Below are positions 19,263-27,957 of a stretch of 64,000 nt of DNA, piece after piece. The position numbers and the translations under genes were made by a program. Each line of letters starts with the position of its first letter. Position 1 is the stretch's first letter. Source of the DNA: Kluyvera genomosp. 1 (GTDB taxonomy: Bacteria; Pseudomonadota; Gammaproteobacteria; Enterobacterales; Enterobacteriaceae); NCBI RefSeq assembly GCF_001266615.1, contig NZ_LGHZ01000004.1:1-64000 (forward strand), given 5' to 3'. Below the pieces are notes generated by a model. The model searched no databases, was not told the origin of the DNA, and saw only the letters and a list, made by a program, of their open reading frames with translations.

Positions 19263-19988
19263 GTGAGTACAACAAGGGTAAACATGAAAAACACAGGGGC
19301 AACGGTACGCAGCTTACTGGCCGGCGTGCTGATGATAGCCGCCATTGGAATGGCGCCGCGTGCAGAAGCCGGAGTGGCGCTGGGCGCAACTCGCGTGATT
19401 TATCCAGCCGGACAAAAACAGGTTCCGCTGGCGGTCACCAACAATGATGACAGCAGTACGTATCTGATTCAGTCATGGGTTGAGAATGCCGATGGCGTGA
19501 AAGATGGGCGCTTTGTGGTGACGCCACCGCTTTTCGCTATGCAGGGTAAGAAAGAAAACACCCTACGTATTCTTGATGCCACTAACAACCAACTGCCTCA
19601 GGACCGGGAAAGCCTGTTCTGGATGAACGTAAAAGCCATTCCGTCGATGGACAAGTCGAAGCTCGGTGACAACACGCTGCAGTTAGCCATTATCAGCCGT
19701 ATCAAACTTTATTATCGCCCGGCCAAACTGGCGCTGTCGTCCGATCAGGCAGCGGAAAAACTGACGTTCCGTCGTGGAGCGGGCACGCTCACGCTGGTTA
19801 ACCCGACACCATATTACCTGACGGTAACCGAACTGAATGCGGGCACGCGTGTGCTGGAAAACGCGCTGGTACCACCGATGGGGGAAGCCCAGGTGAAATT
19901 ACCGGCTGATGCCGGTCGTGACATTACCTACAAGACCATCAATGACTATGGCGCGCTCACCGCGCGTATGAAAGGTATCGTGCAATAA
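19263..19988 (+). CDS. fimC: Periplasmic fimbrial chaperone FimC
   Basis: PapD-like chaperone, up to 241 residues. It stabilises pilins in the periplasm by donor-strand complementation. Visible: signal peptide ending RAEA, the GVALGATRVIYPAGQKQ start of domain 1, LFWMNVKAIP, the RIKLYYRP segment before domain 2, and C-terminal NDYGALTARMKG. Two starts are possible: GTG at 19263 after AGGAAA, or ATG at 19284, seven codons later, also with a purine-rich site and giving a more typical signal peptide. Confidence 0.92.
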   Translation: MSTTRVNMKNTGATVRSLLAGVLMIAAIGMAPRAEAGVALGATRVIYPAGQKQVPLAVTNNDDSSTYLIQSWVENADGVKDGRFVVTPPLFAMQGKKENTLRILDATNNQLPQDRESLFWMNVKAIPSMDKSKLGDNTLQLAIISRIKLYYRPAKLALSSDQAAEKLTFRRGAGTLTLVNPTPYYLTVTELNAGTRVLENALVPPMGEAQVKLPADAGRDITYKTINDYGALTARMKGIVQ

Positions 19989-20060
19989 CGAAGAGGAACC
20001 CAGTCTTCCTCATTAATAAAATAAGAACTGACAGCCGGGCGTTTTCGAACCGGAGGGACC

Positions 20061-22691
20061 ATGTCATATCTGAAATTTGGACTCGCCCATTTGGAGTCCT
20101 TGCGCATGCAGCGCTCCGCTTCACTTTCAGCCGGTAGCCAGAGCCTGCTGATGGTTTTGTTGGCGACATCAATCTTTCCGGTTCAGGCGGAGCTGTATTT
20201 TAACCCGCGTTTTCTCGCCGATGACCCGGCAGCGGTGGCTGACCTTTCTAGCTTTGAGAAGGGACAGGAACTGCCGCCGGGAACCTACCGCGTCGACATC
20301 TACATGAATGATGGCTATATGACCACCCGCGATGTCACCTTCAGCGCGGGTGAAAAAGGCCATGGCTTAATGCCGTGCCTGACGCGCGGGCAGCTCGTCA
20401 GCATGGGGCTGAATACGGCGGCCGTCAGCGGCATTAACGCGCTGGCCAGCGAAACCTGTGTACCGATAACCGAGATGATTAAAGATGCCACAATCCGTTT
20501 AGACGTGGGCCAGCAGCGGCTGTATCTGACCATCCCTCAGGCCTTTATGGGTAATCAGGCGCGCGGCTATATCCCGCCGGAGCTGTGGGATAACGGGATC
20601 ACTGCCGGGCTTTTGAACTACAACTTTACCGGCAACAATGTCCGCAATGATATCGGCGGCAGCAGCCAGTATGCCTACCTGAACCTGCAAAGCGGCGTCA
20701 ATCTCGGGGCCTGGCGGCTGCGGGATAACTCGACCTGGAGCTATACCAGCGGCGGCAGCGCCTCGAGCAACGAGAATAAATGGCAGCACGTTAACACCTG
20801 GCTTGAACGCGATATTACGCCGATACGTTCACGTTTGACGCTGGGCGATAGCTATACCAACGGTGACGTGTTTGACGGCATTAACTTTCGCGGTGCGCAG
20901 CTGGCCTCCGATGACAACATGCTGCCAGATAGTCAGAAAGGCTTTGCGCCGGTGATTCACGGCATTGCGCGCGGAACGGCGCAGGTGTCGGTGAAACAAA
21001 ACGGCTACGAAATTTACCACAGCACGGTTCCGCCGGGCCCTTTCACCATTAACGATCTCTACGCCGCAGGTAACGGCGGCGACTTGCAGGTGTCGATTAA
21101 AGAAGCGGATGGCAGCAGCCAGAACTTCACCGTCCCTTACTCCTCGGTGCCGGTATTACAGCGCGAAGGTCACACCCGCTATGCCATTACCGCCGGAGAA
21201 TATCGCAGTGGTAACGATCAGCAAGAAGAGCCTTCGTTCTTCCAAAGCACATTACTGCACGGGCTTCCGGCGGGATGGACGCTGTATGGCGGCACGCAGC
21301 TGGCGGATCGCTATCGCGCCTTCAACATGGGGCTGGGGAAAAATATGGGGGATTGGGGCGCGCTGTCGATGGATATTACCCAGGCCAATGCCACGCTTCC
21401 CGATGACAGCCAACACCAGGGGCAGTCGGTGCGTTTCCTCTATAACAAATCGCTCAGCGAACTTGGCACCAACATTCAGCTGGTGGGCTATCGCTATTCC
21501 ACTCGCGGCTATTTTAGTTTTGCCGACACCACCTACCGTCGAATGAGTGGCTATGACGTGGAAACCCAGGATGGGGTTATCCAGGTGAAACCGAAATATA
21601 CCGATTACTACAACCTTGCTTACAGCAAACGCGGCAAAGTTCAGGTCAGCGTGACGCAGCAGCTTGGGCGTACGGCGACGCTATACGTGAGCGGTAGTCA
21701 TCAGACCTACTGGGGAAGCAACAGCGCGGATGAGCAACTTCAGGTGGGGTTGAATACTGCCGTCGATGACATCAACTGGACCTTAAGCTACAGCCTGACC
21801 AAAAGCGCCTGGCAAGAGGGCCGCGATCAGATGCTGGCGGTGAACGTGAATATCCCGTTCAGCCACTGGATGCGTTCGGATAACACTTCCGCGTGGCGCC
21901 AGGCCAGCGCCAGCTACAGCATGTCCAATGATATGAAAGGGCGAATGACCAATCTGGCTGGCCTGTATGGCACCGTGCTGGAAGACAACAACCTCAGCTA
22001 CAGCGTACAGACCGGTTACGCGGGAGGCGGCGAGGGCAATAGCGGTGGCTCGGGCTATGCCGCGCTGAACTACCGCGGTGGCTACGGCAACGCCAACGTT
22101 GGCTATAGCCATAGCGACGGTATCAAACAAGTTTATTACGGCATGAGCGGCGGCGTACTTGCCCACGCCAACGGCATTACCTTTGGTCAACCGCTTAACG
22201 ATACCGTAGTGCTGATTAAAGCGCCGGGTGCCGAAGGGACCAAAGTGGAAAACCAGACCGGGGTACGGACCGATTGGCGCGGTTATGCGGTGCTGCCTTA
22301 TGCCACCGAATACCGCGAGAACCGCGTGGCGCTCGACACCAATAGCCTCGCCGATAACGTCGATCTGGACGATGCGGTGGTCAACGTGGTGCCGACCCAC
22401 GGTGCGATTGTGCGTGCGGAGTTCAAGGCGCAGGTCGGGATGAAGCTGTTGATGACGCTAACTCGCGGCGGTAAACCGGTGCCGTTTGGCGCAATGGTCA
22501 GTGCCGAAAATAACCAAAACACCAGCATCGTGGCGGATAACGGCCAGGTCTATCTCAGCGGTATGCCGCCGGAAGGGAAGGTGCGGGTTAAATGGGGGGA
22601 GGGCGCAGCAGGCAGTTGTACGGCGAGCTACCGTGTCCCACCGCAAAGCCAGCAACAGTTGCTTACCCAGCTTTCAGCGGTGTGCCACTAA
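20061..22691 (+). CDS. fimD: Outer-membrane fimbrial usher FimD
   Basis: Usher of 876 residues forming the 24-strand pore through which chaperone-subunit complexes assemble. Order of parts: signal peptide ending VQA, N-terminal domain beginning [12 protein letters not shown] with [12 protein letters not shown], beta-barrel with the plug, then two C-terminal domains ending in a disulfide-bearing region (SCTASYRVP ... SAVCH). Length agrees with the family. It follows fimC after about 70 bases. No frameshift seen. Confidence 0.95.
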   Translation: MSYLKFGLAHLESLRMQRSASLSAGSQSLLMVLLATSIFPVQAELYFNPRFLADDPAAVADLSSFEKGQELPPGTYRVDIYMNDGYMTTRDVTFSAGEKGHGLMPCLTRGQLVSMGLNTAAVSGINALASETCVPITEMIKDATIRLDVGQQRLYLTIPQAFMGNQARGYIPPELWDNGITAGLLNYNFTGNNVRNDIGGSSQYAYLNLQSGVNLGAWRLRDNSTWSYTSGGSASSNENKWQHVNTWLERDITPIRSRLTLGDSYTNGDVFDGINFRGAQLASDDNMLPDSQKGFAPVIHGIARGTAQVSVKQNGYEIYHSTVPPGPFTINDLYAAGNGGDLQVSIKEADGSSQNFTVPYSSVPVLQREGHTRYAITAGEYRSGNDQQEEPSFFQSTLLHGLPAGWTLYGGTQLADRYRAFNMGLGKNMGDWGALSMDITQANATLPDDSQHQGQSVRFLYNKSLSELGTNIQLVGYRYSTRGYFSFADTTYRRMSGYDVETQDGVIQVKPKYTDYYNLAYSKRGKVQVSVTQQLGRTATLYVSGSHQTYWGSNSADEQLQVGLNTAVDDINWTLSYSLTKSAWQEGRDQMLAVNVNIPFSHWMRSDNTSAWRQASASYSMSNDMKGRMTNLAGLYGTVLEDNNLSYSVQTGYAGGGEGNSGGSGYAALNYRGGYGNANVGYSHSDGIKQVYYGMSGGVLAHANGITFGQPLNDTVVLIKAPGAEGTKVENQTGVRTDWRGYAVLPYATEYRENRVALDTNSLADNVDLDDAVVNVVPTHGAIVRAEFKAQVGMKLLMTLTRGGKPVPFGAMVSAENNQNTSIVADNGQVYLSGMPPEGKVRVKWGEGAAGSCTASYRVPPQSQQQLLTQLSAVCH

Positions 22692-22701
22692 GGAGAGGCT
22701 C

Positions 22702-23229
22702 ATGAGCAAAATCGGTTTCCTGCCGGGCGTTTTCCTCGCGCTGGCAGCAGCAAATGCCAGTGCGTCTGACAGTACCATTACCATCAGCGGCTACGTCAAA
22801 GATAACGGCTGTGCCGTGGCGGGTGAATCCAAAGATTTTACCGTCGATCTGATGGACAACGCGGCCAAGCAGTTTGGCTCGGTGGGAGCGACTACGCCGC
22901 CAGTGCCGTTTCGCATTGTGCTTTCACCGTGCGGCAATTCGGTCACGGCGGTAAAGGTTGGCTTTATTGGCATTAGCGATAACGAAAATACGCGCTTGCT
23001 CAAACTGGATAGCGGTACCTCGGCGGCAGCGGGAATGGGGATTGAAGTCATGAACGGGCAGCAAACCACGTTGCCCATCAACGCCGCCTCATCGTCCATT
23101 CCATGGACCACGCTGACGCCGGGCCAGAGCAACACGCTCAATTTCTACGCCCGCCTGATGGCAACGCAGATACCGGTGACGCCGGGCCATGTGAACGCTA
23201 CGGCAACCTTTACCCTTGAGTTTCAGTAA
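22702..23229 (+). CDS. fimF: Minor fimbrial adaptor FimF
   Basis: Tip-fibrillum adaptor, 175 residues. Signal peptide ending NASAS, mature start [17 protein letters not shown], second Cys in SPCGNS, C-terminal strand [17 protein letters not shown] precedes the ATG at 22702, only ten bases after the fimD stop. An in-frame extension that reads back into fimD is not real. FimF joins the rod to FimG in E. coli (family knowledge). Confidence 0.92.
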   Translation: MSKIGFLPGVFLALAAANASASDSTITISGYVKDNGCAVAGESKDFTVDLMDNAAKQFGSVGATTPPVPFRIVLSPCGNSVTAVKVGFIGISDNENTRLLKLDSGTSAAAGMGIEVMNGQQTTLPINAASSSIPWTTLTPGQSNTLNFYARLMATQIPVTPGHVNATATFTLEFQ

Positions 23230-23241
23230 GCGGAGGCTTTG

Positions 23242-23745
23242 ATGCAACGGTTTCATATCGGATGGCTATTAGCGGCCGCACTCAGCGTTTTTTGTTCTGC
23301 GCCACGGGCCGCCGACGTGACGATCACCGTCAACGGCAAGGTGGTAGCAAAACCCTGCACGGTCTCCACCGTCAACGCTACCGTCGAGCTTGGCGATCTC
23401 TACACTTTCAGCCTGACAGCCGCAGGATCGTCCTCGTCATGGCATACCGTCGGTCTCGATCTCAGCAATTGCCCGGTGGGGACTTCGCGGGTCACCGCCA
23501 GTTTTAGCGGAACCTCGGACAGTACCGGTTACTACAAAAACCAGGGCACCGCCGGAAATATCCAACTGGAGCTACAGGATAACAGCGGCAATACCCTGAA
23601 TACCGGTGCCACAACGACGGTACAAGTTGATGAGGCGTCGCAGTCCGCACATTTCCCGCTGCAGGTTAGAGCGTTGTCGGTTAACGGCGGCGCGACCCAG
23701 GGAACCATTCAGGCGGTGATTAATGTCACCTACACCTACGCCTGA
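23242..23745 (+). CDS. fimG: Minor fimbrial adaptor FimG
   Basis: Tip-fibrillum adaptor of 167 residues, the exact E. coli length. Signal peptide ending PRAA, mature start DVTITVNGKVVAKPCTV, second Cys in LSNCPVG, C-terminal strand VINVTYTYA. GGAGG lies seven bases ahead of the ATG at 23242. A TTG one codon earlier is less likely. FimG donates the strand that completes the FimH pilin domain (family knowledge). Confidence 0.93.
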   Translation: MQRFHIGWLLAAALSVFCSAPRAADVTITVNGKVVAKPCTVSTVNATVELGDLYTFSLTAAGSSSSWHTVGLDLSNCPVGTSRVTASFSGTSDSTGYYKNQGTAGNIQLELQDNSGNTLNTGATTTVQVDEASQSAHFPLQVRALSVNGGATQGTIQAVINVTYTYA

Positions 23746-23761
23746 CCAGGAGAGAACGTTG

Positions 23762-24667
23762 ATGAAAAAAATGATAACCCTGCTGACCACGCTACTGCTG
23801 ATGGGCTGGTCGCTGAACGCCTGGTCTTTCGCCTGTAAAACGGCGAGTGGGGCAACGATTCCGATTGGCGGTGGTAGCGCCAATGTCTACGTGGATCTGG
23901 CGCCAGCGGTCAGCGTCGGGCAAAACCTAGTGGTCGATCTCTCGACGCAGATTTTCTGCCATAACGACTACCCGGAAACCATCACCGACTACGTGACGCT
24001 TCAGCGTGGTTCAGCCTATGGCGGTATTCTGGCGAGCTTCTCCGGTACGGTGAAATACAACGGCGTGAGCTATCCGTTCCCGACGACGACGGAAACTGCG
24101 CGACTCACCTACAACTCAAAAACAGATAAGCCGTGGCCTACGGTACTTTACCTGACGCCAATCAGTTCTGCGGGCGGGGTGGCGATTACCGCCGGCACGC
24201 TCATCGCAGTACTGATTCTTCGCCAGACCAACAATAAAGACGCCGATGACTTTCAGTTTGTGTGGAACATCTATGCCAACAATAACGTGGTGGTGCCTAC
24301 CGGCGGCTGCGACGTCTCGGCGCGTAATGTGACGGTGACGCTGCCAGATTATCCCGGCTCCACGGCCATTCCGCTGACGGTTTACTGCGCGCAGAGCCAG
24401 AAGCTGGCGTATTACCTTTCCGGTACGACGGCAGATTCCGCAAACTCTATCTTCACCAATACCGCCTCAGCGGCACCCGCGCAGGGGGTTGGCGTGCAGT
24501 TGACGCGTAATGGCAGCATTTTACCAGCAAACAGCACCGTGTCGCTCGGTACAGTCAGCACCTCGGCGGTGAGCCTGGGCTTAACGGCAAACTATGCGCG
24601 CACGCAGGGGCAGGTGACGGCGGGCAACGTGCAGTCGATTATTGGGGTGACGTTTGTGTATCAGTGA
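23762..24667 (+). CDS. fimH: Mannose-binding tip adhesin FimH
   Basis: Two-domain adhesin, 301 residues: signal peptide of 22 residues, lectin domain, linker, pilin domain ending GVTFVYQ. In mature numbering the mannose pocket is complete: Phe1, Ile13, Asn46, Asp47, Tyr48, Ile52, Asp54, Gln133, Asn135, Asp140 and Phe142. Position 137, Tyr in E. coli, is Lys here. The ATG at 23762 follows AGGAGAG and gives FACKT as mature start. D-mannose-sensitive adhesion to glycoproteins is therefore expected. Confidence 0.95.
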   Translation: MKKMITLLTTLLLMGWSLNAWSFACKTASGATIPIGGGSANVYVDLAPAVSVGQNLVVDLSTQIFCHNDYPETITDYVTLQRGSAYGGILASFSGTVKYNGVSYPFPTTTETARLTYNSKTDKPWPTVLYLTPISSAGGVAITAGTLIAVLILRQTNNKDADDFQFVWNIYANNNVVVPTGGCDVSARNVTVTLPDYPGSTAIPLTVYCAQSQKLAYYLSGTTADSANSIFTNTASAAPAQGVGVQLTRNGSILPANSTVSLGTVSTSAVSLGLTANYARTQGQVTAGNVQSIIGVTFVYQ

Positions 24668-24872
24668 TGGGGTATCCCCGACGCTGAGAAAATGAGCACC
24701 TTATGTCAGTTGAAGGGGCAAATCTGAACCTGCTTACCGGGTTGGTGCAGGAGGAGGGTAAGGGTAATTTACCAAGATAAGACAGGCAGTTAAGCGCTAG
24801 CAGACATTCTCTTGCGGTAAAATCATGCTATGTTTCAGGTCCTGGATTATTAGCCGTTTTGAGGACATTTGC

Positions 24873-25712
24873 GTGTTCAATCGCATCGACTCGTTTTTGA
24901 TAAGCCCTCCTGTCACTCACCTCGTTGGGATGAGGCGTGGCGGGCTTGAGTTTCTCTGGTTTGGTATCAAAGAACTCCGTGCCTGCCTTTTCGCTGGCCT
25001 GTTTTTCTTTGCGATATTCTGCGTCCCTCGTACAGGTCTGCTGGGGATTGCTCGCTACGATCTTCTGCTGCTGATTGCGCTGGCTATCCAGTTCATTATG
25101 GTGGCAACCCGATTGGAAACATGGGATGAGCTGAAGGCGATTACGCTCTTCCACATTCTTGGTTTTGGGCTTGAACTCTTCAAAACGTCGTCGGCAATTG
25201 GGTCATGGCATTACCCTGAAGCGGGATGGAGCAAACTGGGGGGCGTGCCATTATTCAGCGGGTTTATGTACGCCGCCGTTGGCAGCTACATTATTCAATG
25301 CTGGCGTCTTTTCGATCTGAAGATTCGCCACCATCCTCCTATTCTCTTCGCCGTTCTGCTCTCCCTGGCTATCTACGTCAATTTCTTTTCTCACCACTTC
25401 ATCGGTGATTATCGCTGGTATATCGCCTGCGTGGCCGTAGGGCTTTATGCTCGCTCCAGCGTTATTTTTACACCGTATGACAGACCTTACCGTATGCCGT
25501 TACTGGTGGCTTTTATTCTGATTGGCTTCTTTATTTGGCTCGCTGAAAATCTCGGTACGCTGTTTGGTGTCTGGCAGTATCCGAATCAGATAGGAGCGTG
25601 GGCGACCGTGCATGTGGGGAAATGGGGCGCGTGGTCAATGTTGGTGATGATGACGTTTACCATCACACTTTTTTTGAAGGATATTAAGAAGCGAATTCAT
25701 ATCGCGCACTAG
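24873..25712 (+). CDS. DUF817 family membrane protein
   Basis: Multi-pass membrane protein of about 279 residues with seven to eight hydrophobic segments and motifs of the DUF817 family (FHILGFGLELFKTS, SWHYPE, VPLFSGFMYAAVGSYI, YVNFFSHHF). Function unknown. The GTG at 24873 is preferred because GAGGA lies seven bases upstream. An ATG 16 codons earlier lacks a ribosome-binding site. Its distance of about 200 bases after fimH, with no obvious terminator between, leaves co-transcription open, though a fimbrial role is unlikely. Confidence 0.75.
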   Translation: MFNRIDSFLISPPVTHLVGMRRGGLEFLWFGIKELRACLFAGLFFFAIFCVPRTGLLGIARYDLLLLIALAIQFIMVATRLETWDELKAITLFHILGFGLELFKTSSAIGSWHYPEAGWSKLGGVPLFSGFMYAAVGSYIIQCWRLFDLKIRHHPPILFAVLLSLAIYVNFFSHHFIGDYRWYIACVAVGLYARSSVIFTPYDRPYRMPLLVAFILIGFFIWLAENLGTLFGVWQYPNQIGAWATVHVGKWGAWSMLVMMTFTITLFLKDIKKRIHIAH

Positions 25713-25886
25713 TTTTGGCGATGAGTTGCTGCGCGGCGAATAATTGAATCGGGGACACAGTAATTATCAAAACACGAGTCTGATTTGACCCAGGTTAATA
25801 CAAATAATCTTTACCCGTATGCGTAAAACAAAAAGTCAGTAAGTCGTTATTATTACGTGTAATACAGGCAGGGATAACATGATTTA
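25713..25886. other. Intergenic region after DUF817 gene
   Basis: About 170 AT-rich bases without a reading frame, leading into the LexA box. Confidence 0.5.
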
Positions 25887-25906
25887 TACTGTACTTAAAT
25901 ACAGTA
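25887..25906. promoter_or_regulatory. LexA (SOS) box
   Basis: TACTGTACTTAAATACAGTA matches all twelve conserved outer positions of the E. coli LexA consensus TACTGT-N8-ACAGTA. A TTGACA -35-like hexamer follows directly at 25907-25912, with TAGATT 16 bases further on, so bound LexA would cover the promoter. Confidence 0.75.
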
Positions 25907-26016
25907 TTGACAGGCGGTTTATAACGAGTAGATTGGCCTTATCGGGAGTAAGGAATTAAGTTAAGTGTTCCTAACCGATATGCCTTTACGAGGCAAAGTA
26001 AGATGCGATAAAGGCC

Positions 26017-26142
26017 ATGAAATGTCTTTTGTTTGGGTTCTTCAGCATTGAGCAGAAAATTGAGTCTCTGTGCGAAGAGGTTTTAAGGCCATGTAGTAAA
26101 GCTCTACAATCGCATAATGTGGACGATGGCGCGATGATGTAA
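26017..26142 (+). CDS. Small ORF downstream of LexA box, possibly interrupted
   Basis: A 41-codon frame starting MKCLLFGFFSIEQKIES and ending DDGAMM at a TAA. The same frame stays open for another 67 codons to 26346 (RLVVDGYFAVGLMADTA...), so this is either a short protein or the 5' part of a gene broken by a nonsense mutation. The ribosome-binding site is poor. It lies about 110 bases after the LexA box and is followed by an intrinsic terminator at 26441. Family not recognised. Confidence 0.35.
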   Translation: MKCLLFGFFSIEQKIESLCEEVLRPCSKALQSHNVDDGAMM

Positions 26143-26440
26143 CGCCTTGTTGTTGATGGTTATTTCGCGGTTGGGTTGATGGCCGATACGGCATCTCAAA
26201 ACGGCGAAGATAGTAAGGCAACGCATCAAAGAGTATATATCGCGCGGGTGATGTATTTATTGAGAAAAATCGTAATGATAATTCTTAATAAAAAAAACAG
26301 GATAGAAATTTTTCTAATAGGATTTCAGGAGGCTAGCAATATCTGAAGTGCTGAAATATCCTGTAAATATCTACATCTTTAGCAGTAGAATCAAATAACT
26401 AAGTTGATTAATGTTAAACCTTAATTTGAAAGTATCTTAA

Positions 26441-26475
26441 AAGCCCCGGTGTTTTATCGCTGGGGCTTTTTCATT
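26441..26475. terminator. Bidirectional intrinsic terminator
   Basis: Stem AAGCCCC / GGGGCTT followed by TTTTCATTTTT on the plus strand and by TTTTAAG on the minus strand. It would end both the LexA-headed transcript and the tRNA-Phe transcript. Confidence 0.85.
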
Positions 26476-26554
26476 TTTCGGCTTAAAATTATCAGCCAGG
26501 TATTTAACGTATTGATTATGCTGTAAGTCGCTATTTTCCCTGGTGTCTTGAATG

Positions 26555-26618
26555 GCGAACACCATTTACTTAATCAAAGCGATTAGGGGAAACGCCGGGT
26601 CTCTCAATCTCAAACTCA
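26555..26618 (-). repeat. Interspersed repeat copy 3 (internally deleted)
   Basis: Read on the minus strand it begins TGAGTTTGAGATTGAGA, runs into CCCGGCGTTTCCCCTAATCG and ends AAATGGTGTTCGC. It has the two ends of copy 2 but lacks about 40 central bases containing the second hairpin. It lies just beyond the 3' end of tRNA-Phe. Confidence 0.8.
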
Positions 26619-26640
26619 CGATTTTGGGGCTTCTAAATAG

Positions 26641-26716
26641 TGGTGCCCGGACTCGGAATCGAACCAAGGACACGGGGATTTTCAATCCCCTGCTCTACCG
26701 ACTGAGCTATCCGGGC
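26641..26716 (-). tRNA. pheV: tRNA-Phe (GAA)
   Basis: 76-nt tRNA on the minus strand, essentially the E. coli tRNA-Phe: acceptor GCCCGGA / TCCGGGC, D-loop AGCTCAGTCGGTAGAGC, anticodon GAA at 26681-26683, T-arm GGTTCGATTCC, and CCA encoded. In the E. coli order it corresponds to pheV beside yqgA. The 3' end faces the accessory stretch at 25.7-26.6 kb. Confidence 0.97.
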
Positions 26717-26821
26717 AACGGGGCGCATTAAACCGTAATCGCCTCGACTCGTCAACGAAATTTATAAAATTTGCGGCGAGTTGCACAATCTATCACCACT
26801 TCACGCAGTTAGCACTACTTT

Positions 26822-27529
26822 TCAGGCAAAAAATGCCGTCCAGGCGGCGGAAATCGGCATAGCCAGCAGGAGCGCGGGCAGCATGTTGACCACTGCAAAC
26901 ATCTTGATGCCGCAGATGCGCAGGCCGGTTGCCAGCAGTAACAGCCCGCCAACGGCGGTAAAATCGGCCATCATCGCCGGGGTGGTGAGCGGTAGTATCA
27001 GGAAAGCGCAGAATGCCAAAGAGAGCTGGATAATCAGCATCGGCACGCTGATGGCGCAGACGGCAAAACCCAGCGAGCAGGCAAAAATCATCGCGGTAAA
27101 GAAATCGAGGAAGGATTTGGCAATCAGAATCGTGGGGTCACCGGTCATGCCTTCATGCATCGAACCAAAAATCCCGGTGCCGCTGGCGCAAAACAGCACG
27201 ATGATGGCAACGAAGCTCTGAATAAAGTTCTCTTGTTGGCTACTTTGCCCGGGTTTACTCATCCGCTTTTGTACGCGAGAGACAGCGTTGTTAATGCCTT
27301 TTTCCAGGAAACAAAACTCGCCAATCAGCGCGCCGACCAGCGTTGCCAGCACCATCACCGGCATGTTTGCACATTTGATCACCAGCAGCAGACCAATACC
27401 CAGCGAGGCCAGACCAAAAATAGAGGTCATGGAAACGCGGACTCGTTCCGGTAACCGCTGGCTCAGCAGCGCGCCGAGAAGCCCGCCCACCAGCACCGCG
27501 CCTGCATTGATAAAAGGTCCAATAACCAC
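26822..27529 (-). CDS. yqgA: DUF554 inner membrane protein YqgA
   Basis: Membrane protein of 235 residues with about seven helices and Gly-rich loops (GGLLGALLSQRLPERVR, FGLASLGIGLLLVIKCAN), matching E. coli YqgA. Transport function is suspected for the family but not known. A GTG at 27529 gives the E. coli N-terminus MVIGPF with AGGAG five bases upstream. An ATG two codons earlier is closer to that site and less likely. Divergent from speC across a control region of about 430 bases. Confidence 0.93.
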   Translation of the reverse strand: MVIGPFINAGAVLVGGLLGALLSQRLPERVRVSMTSIFGLASLGIGLLLVIKCANMPVMVLATLVGALIGEFCFLEKGINNAVSRVQKRMSKPGQSSQQENFIQSFVAIIVLFCASGTGIFGSMHEGMTGDPTILIAKSFLDFFTAMIFACSLGFAVCAISVPMLIIQLSLAFCAFLILPLTTPAMMADFTAVGGLLLLATGLRICGIKMFAVVNMLPALLLAMPISAAWTAFFA

Positions 27530-27898
27530 ATTCACTCCTGTTATTTATCGCTGAATCCTGCATTATTATGGACTGATTAATCGGTTCAGTGGCTATTTTC
27601 CTTGAAGTAAATGCATAAAGATTTCGTCTTGCACCCTCTGAATAAAGGTGCAATGATTGCGCGAATTTTCTCCTTTCCTGATAGGGGGCAGCCTGCAATG
27701 ACATTCTTGCCATTACATCGCCAATGCCGCTTCGCTGGCTTGCGAAGGCTCTCCCGTTCCTTTGTGCTGAATTCTCCGCTCACCATGCGGTGACGGCAAC
27801 GCACGCTCACTGCAGGACAACAGTAAGATTAGACGACGTCTGCTTTTACTGATGTCTGGCGGTCGGAGCTGTATTCAGCTGCACCCAGACGCTTCGTG

Positions 27899-27921
27899 GG
27901 GCAAAGCTTGAGGCTTTGCCC
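27899..27921 (+). promoter_or_regulatory. Leader hairpin of speC
   Basis: Perfect nine-base stem GGGCAAAGC / GCTTTGCCC with a five-base loop, followed by GGGGCTTTTA, 36 bases before the speC start. It has the shape of an attenuator, or of a structure limiting translation. The rest of the yqgA-speC region (27530-27898) shows no credible gene. Confidence 0.55.
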
Positions 27922-27957
27922 GGGGCTTTTATTCACCCTCTACGGGTCGTTGCGCTT

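Noticed and set aside
25713..26716. Integrated island bounded by a tRNA-Phe 3' end duplication
   Set aside because: No second copy of the tRNA 3' end was found in the window, so attachment sites cannot be claimed.
27611..27793. 60-codon frame in the speC leader as a leader peptide
   Set aside because: No ribosome-binding site and no arginine or ornithine pattern like the speF leader. It ends well before the leader hairpin.
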